This document shows, piece after piece, positions 60,001 through 64,000 of a stretch of DNA of 64,000 nt. A model generated the notes under the pieces. It was not told where the DNA came from, did no database searches, and saw only the letters and a program-made list of their open reading frames with translations. The stretch covers positions 24,131-88,130 of the forward strand of contig NZ_JBOHGB010000011.1 in the NCBI RefSeq assembly GCF_050699935.1, given 5' to 3'. A program made the translations under genes and the position numbers. The first letter of the stretch is position 1, and the number at the start of each line of letters is the position of its first letter. Origin of the DNA: Actinophytocola sp050699935 (GTDB taxonomy: Bacteria; Actinomycetota; Actinomycetes; Mycobacteriales; Pseudonocardiaceae).

Positions 60001-60963
60001 TCACGGACTGGTGTCGACCGCGCGTTGATAGCGGGCGGCGAGTTCGCGGAGTGCGTCGACCAGTTCTGGTGAGTCGATGACGTCGAAGTCCGCGTCCAGC
60101 ATGCCCAGGTACATCGCGAGCATCTGCGGGTGGTCCGACCCGGGTTCGAAGGCGCACCGGTCGTGGCTCAGCGACTCGATGTCGGCCGGGATCGGGAGCC
60201 GGGCTCGCACTGCGGCCGCGGGCGCGTGCACGATTACCCGTGCCCGGTACCGCCAGGTTGCTTCGCCGATCCCACGCGCCAACCGCGCGGTGATCTCTGC
60301 GTCGGGTGGTAGTGCACGCGGGGTGAAGCGCGGTCCGGTCGGGGTCCGCAGGTCGATCCGGTCGACTCGGAAGGTGCGCCAGTCGTCTCGATCCATGTCC
60401 CAGGCCACCAGGTACCAGCGTCGCCGGTCGTTGACCAGGCGGTAGGGCTCCACAGATCGGCGACTGGCCGCCCCGGAGTGCGTCTGGTAGTCGAACCGCA
60501 GGCGCTCGTGGTCGCGGCAGGCGCTGGCGATCATCGTCAGCACGTCCGGGTTCACGCGAGGACCGGTCGAAGGCATCGGCAGCGTGGACGACTGGAAGGC
60601 GCCGACCCGGTGACGTAGTCGCGACGGCAGTACCTGCTGCAGCTTCGCGAGCGCGCGCACCGAGGTCTCCTCCATGCCGGCGATCGAGCTGCTCGCAACG
60701 GTCCGCAAGGCGATCGCGACCGCCACCGCCTCCTCGTCGTCGAGCAGCAGCGGCGGCAGCGTGCCTCCGACGCCGAGCCGGTAGCCGCCCGCCACCCCTG
60801 GTCGCGCGTCGACCGGATAGCCGAGCCTGCGCAACCGGTCCATGTCGTTTCGGATGGTGCGGGTGGTGACACCGAGCCGGGTGGCGAGCTCCGCGCTGGT
60901 CCAGTCGCGCCGGGATTGCAGCAGGGACAGCAGGCGCAGCAGGCGTGCCGAGGTTTCCAACAT
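60001..60963 (-). CDS. WYL-domain transcriptional regulator (DeoR-like)
   Basis: A 320-residue regulator starting at ATG 60963 (MLETSARLLRLLSLLQSRRD). The N-terminal HTH (SAELATRLGVTTRTIRNDMD, GYPVDARPGVAGGYRLG) is followed by a WYL domain (RRSVEPYRLVNDRRRWYLVA with the WYL triad; WDMDRDDWRTFRVDRI) and a WCX end. It is divergent from the epoxide hydrolase gene (89 bp between the starts), which it probably controls. Confidence 0.92.
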   Translation of the reverse strand: MLETSARLLRLLSLLQSRRDWTSAELATRLGVTTRTIRNDMDRLRRLGYPVDARPGVAGGYRLGVGGTLPPLLLDDEEAVAVAIALRTVASSSIAGMEETSVRALAKLQQVLPSRLRHRVGAFQSSTLPMPSTGPRVNPDVLTMIASACRDHERLRFDYQTHSGAASRRSVEPYRLVNDRRRWYLVAWDMDRDDWRTFRVDRIDLRTPTGPRFTPRALPPDAEITARLARGIGEATWRYRARVIVHAPAAAVRARLPIPADIESLSHDRCAFEPGSDHPQMLAMYLGMLDADFDVIDSPELVDALRELAARYQRAVDTSP

Positions 60964-61051
60964 TCCTCGATTTTGCCTCGGTATCCAGGAACGTAATATT
61001 CCGCAATCGTTCGTAGGTTGCTCCCGTCCGCACGAGACGAGGAGAGACACG

Positions 61052-62176
61052 ATGAGCCACGAGATCCGCCCCTTCCGCATCGAGATCCCCGAGGCCGACC
61101 TCGACTACCTGCACGATCGGCTGGCCAATGCCCGCTGGCCGGGCGAGCTACCCGGCGTCGGGTGGACCCGCGGTGTGCCGCCGGACTACCTGACCGAGCT
61201 CGCCGAGTACTGGCGCTCGCGGTACGACTGGCGCGCCGAGGAGGCCAGGCTCAACCAGTACCCCCAGTTCACCACCGAGATCGACGGCCAGCGCATCCAC
61301 TTCCTGCACGTCAGATCCGACCGGCCCGACGCGAAGCCGCTGCTGATCACGCACGGCTTCCCGAGCACTGTCGCCGAATTCCAGCAGCTCATCGAGCCGC
61401 TGGTGAACCCGGCCGACGGCCAGGCGTTCCACGTCGTCGCGCCGTCGCTGCCCGGGTACGCCTTCTCCACACCGCTGCGCTCGACCGGATGGTCGATGGG
61501 CCGCACCGCGCGCGCCTGGATCGAGCTGATGCGCCGGCTCGGCTATGATCGGTACGGCGTGCACGGCGGCGATATCGGCGGCGGCGTGTCCGGCATGGTC
61601 GGTTCCCTCGACGGCGAGCATGTCATCGGCGTGCACGTGGTGACCGACCCGATGACCGCCGCGAGCGCGGCCACCTTCCTGCCCGGCATGGCCGACCGGC
61701 TCGACGAGAACGACCCGGTCGACAAGGTGATCCTGGATCGGATGACCGAGTTCACCAAGGAAGGCTCCGGCTACCTGGCGATCCAGAACAGCCGGCCGCA
61801 GACCATCGGTTATGGCCTGGTCGACTCGCCGCTGCTGCAGCTCGCGTGGATCGCGGAGAAGTTCGAGGCCTGGACAGACCTGCCGATCGACCGTGACCAG
61901 CTACTCACCACGGTCAGCCTCTACTGGTTCACCAGCTCCGGCGCCACCGCCGCGCACACCCTCTACGAGCAGGCACACTCGTCGGACTGGGGAGCGCCGC
62001 CCGCCGTACCGCAGGGTTTCGCCGTATTCGGCGCGGACGAGACGGTCCGCAAGCTCGTCCCGGCGGCGCCCGACGCGCACTGGACCGAGTTCGAGCGGGG
62101 CCTGCACTTCCCGGCGATGGAGGCGCCGACCCAGCTGGCCGCGGACCTGCGCACGTTCTTCGGACCGCTGCGGTGA
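61052..62176 (+). CDS. Epoxide hydrolase (EHN-domain alpha/beta-hydrolase)
   Basis: A 374-residue epoxide hydrolase. The N-terminal EHN domain shows IRPFRIEIPEADLDYLHDRL and WPGELPGVGWTRGVPPDYLT, with HFLHVRSDRPDAKPLLITHG and FPST (HGFP oxyanion) and GVHGGDIGGGVSGMVG (GGDIG: nucleophile Asp). C-terminally QGFAVFGADE and LHFPAMEAPTQLAADLRTFF hold the catalytic His. ATG 61052 follows GAGGAGAG. Confidence 0.9.
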   Translation: MSHEIRPFRIEIPEADLDYLHDRLANARWPGELPGVGWTRGVPPDYLTELAEYWRSRYDWRAEEARLNQYPQFTTEIDGQRIHFLHVRSDRPDAKPLLITHGFPSTVAEFQQLIEPLVNPADGQAFHVVAPSLPGYAFSTPLRSTGWSMGRTARAWIELMRRLGYDRYGVHGGDIGGGVSGMVGSLDGEHVIGVHVVTDPMTAASAATFLPGMADRLDENDPVDKVILDRMTEFTKEGSGYLAIQNSRPQTIGYGLVDSPLLQLAWIAEKFEAWTDLPIDRDQLLTTVSLYWFTSSGATAAHTLYEQAHSSDWGAPPAVPQGFAVFGADETVRKLVPAAPDAHWTEFERGLHFPAMEAPTQLAADLRTFFGPLR

Positions 62177-62192
62177 CCCCGCTCAGGTCAGC

Positions 62193-62438
62193 GTGATCGT
62201 CCGGCCGTTTCCCCAGCTCAGGCCACAAATCCGCGATCATGTGTGGCTACCAACTTCGGAAGCCTGGGAGAACTTCTACCGACATGTCGAGGACTGGCTC
62301 GCCGGCCGAGGCGTGGGAGCCCTGTTTGTCGTCGTGGACAACAGTCCTCCCGAGTTGGCTGCGGCTGACGTCGTTGTTCGCTACACCCGCAACCGTGCCG
62401 TTCCTCCGTACGGTCTCATCGACGACGCCGTTGACTGA
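62193..62438 (+). CDS. Small hypothetical protein or gene fragment
   Basis: From GTG 62193 an 81-residue frame: VWLPTSEAWENFYRHVEDWL, then GVGALFVVVDNSPPELAAAD and VVVRYTRNRAVPPYGLIDDA. The sequence composition looks like a real protein but has no known motif. It may be the C-terminal piece of a larger lost gene, since the upstream GTG has no good ribosome site. Confidence 0.45.
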   Translation: MIVRPFPQLRPQIRDHVWLPTSEAWENFYRHVEDWLAGRGVGALFVVVDNSPPELAAADVVVRYTRNRAVPPYGLIDDAVD

Positions 62439-62509
62439 TCAGGCCGCCCGCCAGCCGTCAGAGCCCAGGCCTGCCAGGTGGGACCCAGTGCGAGATCGCC
62501 GTCACCTCA

Positions 62510-63221
62510 TCACCGGTTGCGCTTCCTGAGTCGGTCTGCCCCAGGCCAGATCGACTGTGTGACGAGGTCGCGAATGGCTTGGGGTGGGCGAGTTGTGGTG
62601 TGAACCGAGTTGTCCAGGGCATCGGTGAATGACGTCCAGGCAACTGGTGTGGTGTACCCGGCCGGCGGAAGTGCCTTGTCGGCTGCCTCGTCGGGGAGGA
62701 TGCCCACCAACGGCGATGCGGCGACGCACCAGAGGTTCTCCGCGAGGCGCGGTGCGGACGCGGCGAGTGCGAAGCGTCCCGACCACGCACCGGCGAACGT
62801 GGCGTCCAGGCGTACCCAGGGTGGCGTGGATGCGTCGGCGCCGTCGTCACCGGTCGGTCCCGTGCTGCTGACGGTCCACGTGAGGGTGGCGGTCGTGTGT
62901 TTGGCCAGCCAGGTTTCCGCCGCTTTCCTGGAGGAGGTGGACCAGTCGTCCGATCGTGTCGCCGACGGTGACCTTGCTCCAGCGCACGGCGGCCACGGTG
63001 AGGAAGGGAACCGTAGCGATTGCGGCGTGTCCCGGCCGGTTGCGTGGTGGTGTCTGGGCGGCGATCGGGATGATCCGGACGAGCGGCGCCGCACCGGCCT
63101 TCATCTCCTGGACTTGGGCGTCGTGGCTGCTCGGCTCGTCGGCGGACAGCGGTTCAGGATCGCCGGGCGGTGTGGCGTGCCTGGCTGGATTCGTCGGGTC
63201 GTGGTCGTCCTCGGGGGTCAT
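62510..63221 (-). pseudogene. Hypothetical protein interrupted by a frameshift
   Basis: ATG 63221 (MTPEDDHDPTNPARHATPPG) reads to HLLQESGGNLAGQ, then the fit continues only in a second frame: KAAETWLAKHTTATLTWTVS, VRLDATFAGAWSGRFALAAS, APRLAENLWCVAASPLVG, and ends at 62510. A single-base indel near 62930 would join both into one protein of about 236 residues. It may be a true pseudogene or a sequencing error. The start overlaps the GltX-like fragment by 4 bp. Not recognised. Confidence 0.5.
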
Positions 63222-63820
63222 TCCGTCCTCGGAGTCGCGGCCAGTGCCTGCAGGCGGTGCAGGACTTCGTCAGCGCCGAGTGCCTGGGTGATGGCGTGCA
63301 GGTCGGGGCTGCGAGTGGAACCGGTTAGGGCGACTCGGACGAGTTGGGCGGCTTCGCGGATCGAGCCGGGGTAGGCGTCGGGATTCTTCTTGTATTCCTT
63401 GGCGTTGGGGGTGAAGCCGTGCTTGGCGGCGAGCTCGCGGATCTGGTTGAACCATTCTTGCGGGTCGGTGAGGTGCTCGTAGCCGTCCGCGAAGTCGCGG
63501 GCGAAGGTGGCGGCGATGTCGGGGGTCACCCCGAGCGAGGCGACGCGCTCGTCACGTGCGCCGGTGAGCGGCGTGAAGAGGTGGGGGAAGAAGAAGCCGT
63601 AGGCGGGCCGGAAGTCTGACCATTTGCGGAGGTCCTTGCGCGGGTTGTCGACGCCTTCGCGCTCGACGGCGAGAGCGCGGAGCGCAAGGTCGGTTTCCGC
63701 GTCGAGCGCAGCAACCAGTTCGGGGTCGTGCTCGGTGGCCCAGGTGCGGACGGCGTCGAAGACCTGTTGGCTGGTGAGGGTGGCGATGTAGTCGGCGCTG
63801 ATGTCTTCCAGCTTGGCCAA
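63218..63820 (-). pseudogene. gltX: Glutamyl-tRNA-synthetase-like C-terminal half, cut by an insertion sequence
   Basis: The frame holds KLEDISADYIATLTSQQVFD, PQEWFNQIRELAAKHGFTPN, AKEYKKNPDAYPGSIREAAQ and VRVALTGSTRSPDLHAITQA, close to the C-terminal anticodon-binding domain of GltX (YKKNPE.Y.G....VIRVALTGR..SPDL...). The catalytic Rossmann half with HIGH and KMSKS is missing. At 63821 the sequence turns into an insertion-sequence end (GGGCTGTCTCGTAAC). This is a disrupted, perhaps extra, copy. Confidence 0.7.
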
Positions 63821-64000
63821 GGGCTGTCTCGTAACGGGTGGTGTGGGTTGGCGGCGTTGAATGTTGATGTCAGTCGGCGTGGACGATGTTGTGCAGGTGG
63901 GCGATTCCGGACACGGCGTCGGTGAGGGTTTGGCGGCGCGGCGGTAGTCGCGGAGGATCTTCCAGCACTTCATGCTGGCCAGGGTGTGCTCGACCCGAGC
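63821..64000 (-). mobile_element. IS5-like insertion sequence, 3' end (runs off window)
   Basis: From the right edge on the minus strand: ARVEHTLASMKCWKILRDYR then, after a one-base deletion, TLTDAVSGIAHLHNIVHAD and stop. This is the C-terminal end of the IS5/DDE_4-type transposase (VEH.LA.MK.WKILRD.R..G). The end at 63821-63835 begins GGGCTGTCTCGTAAC, a plausible terminal inverted repeat. The element is inserted in the gltX-like gene. Confidence 0.7.

Noticed and set aside
1..64000. CRISPR arrays, tRNA and rRNA genes
   Set aside because: No regularly spaced direct repeats and no cloverleaf or T-loop GTTCGAATC-type signals were noticed on either strand; a model-based scan was not possible.

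Overview
The window is GC-rich DNA with strong G/C third-position bias, frequent GTG starts, ATGA gene overlaps, two lanthipeptide synthetase loci, luciferase-like (F420/FMN-type) oxidoreductases, an Lsr2 remnant and a WYL regulator. This points to an actinomycete, plausibly of the Pseudonocardiales. No rRNA or tRNA was seen, so the taxonomy is inference.

Region 1 (1-11.1 kb) holds two separate lanthipeptide loci. On the minus strand, a 44-aa precursor gene that is easily missed (3703-3837) precedes a LanKC/LanL-type synthetase (1083-3632), with a GNAT acetyltransferase running off the left edge. On the plus strand, a LanM (5134-7881) is followed by a 76-aa precursor-like peptide with a Tat-like leader (7935-8165) and a large LuxR-type ATPase regulator (8197-11121). 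Between the two loci lie fragments of IS3 and IS5 elements and a likely group II intron domain V; an IS110 fragment lies downstream of LanKC.

Region 2 (11.3-18.4 kb) is a sugar-acid or organic-acid catabolic island: SMP-30 lactonase, LysR regulator, MFS importer, enolase-superfamily dehydratase, iron-type alcohol dehydrogenase/maleylacetate reductase and a D-2-hydroxyacid dehydrogenase.

Region 3 (19-38 kb) is a catabolic regulon: a TRAP transporter, three luciferase-like oxidoreductases, two SnoaL-fold proteins, a KstR2-like TetR regulator, a Baeyer-Villiger monooxygenase next to an alpha/beta-hydrolase lacking its serine nucleophile, SDR, thiolase, MaoC hydratase, amidohydrolase, acyl-CoA synthetase and acyl-CoA dehydrogenase. 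A palindrome close to AGCAAGCGCTTGCT recurs about ten times, before nearly every transcription unit, and defines the likely TetR operator. Decayed genes (a second TRAP binding protein, the CofH part of FO synthase, a GntR regulator) sit inside this island.

Region 4 (38.7-41.7 kb) mixes small and broken genes (NUDIX, DHFR-like, Lsr2, integrase), an intact flavin/F420-binding split-barrel protein, and an intact guanidine-III riboswitch in front of an SMR-family guanidinium exporter.

Region 5 (42-59.2 kb) is a second CoA-linked catabolic island: an ABC importer, HpcH/HpaI-type aldolase, 6-PGDH-like dehydrogenase, MaoC, DUF6282-like amidohydrolase, CaiB-type CoA transferase, a two-gene UGSC system whose second gene reads through an in-frame UGA as a selenoprotein (Gly-Asp-Sec-Gly-Ser-Cys), and convergently a fused class I-type CoA transferase, thiolase, thiolase-like/DUF35 fusion, GntR regulator, two-subunit B12-dependent acyl-CoA mutase and a divergent enoyl-CoA hydratase. 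The selenoprotein and its SECIS-like hairpin are the most striking items in the window.

Region 6 (59.2-64 kb) holds transposase, WD40 and alkylmercury-lyase-like fragments, a WYL regulator divergent from an epoxide hydrolase, and a glutamyl-tRNA synthetase 3' half cut by an insertion sequence at the right edge.
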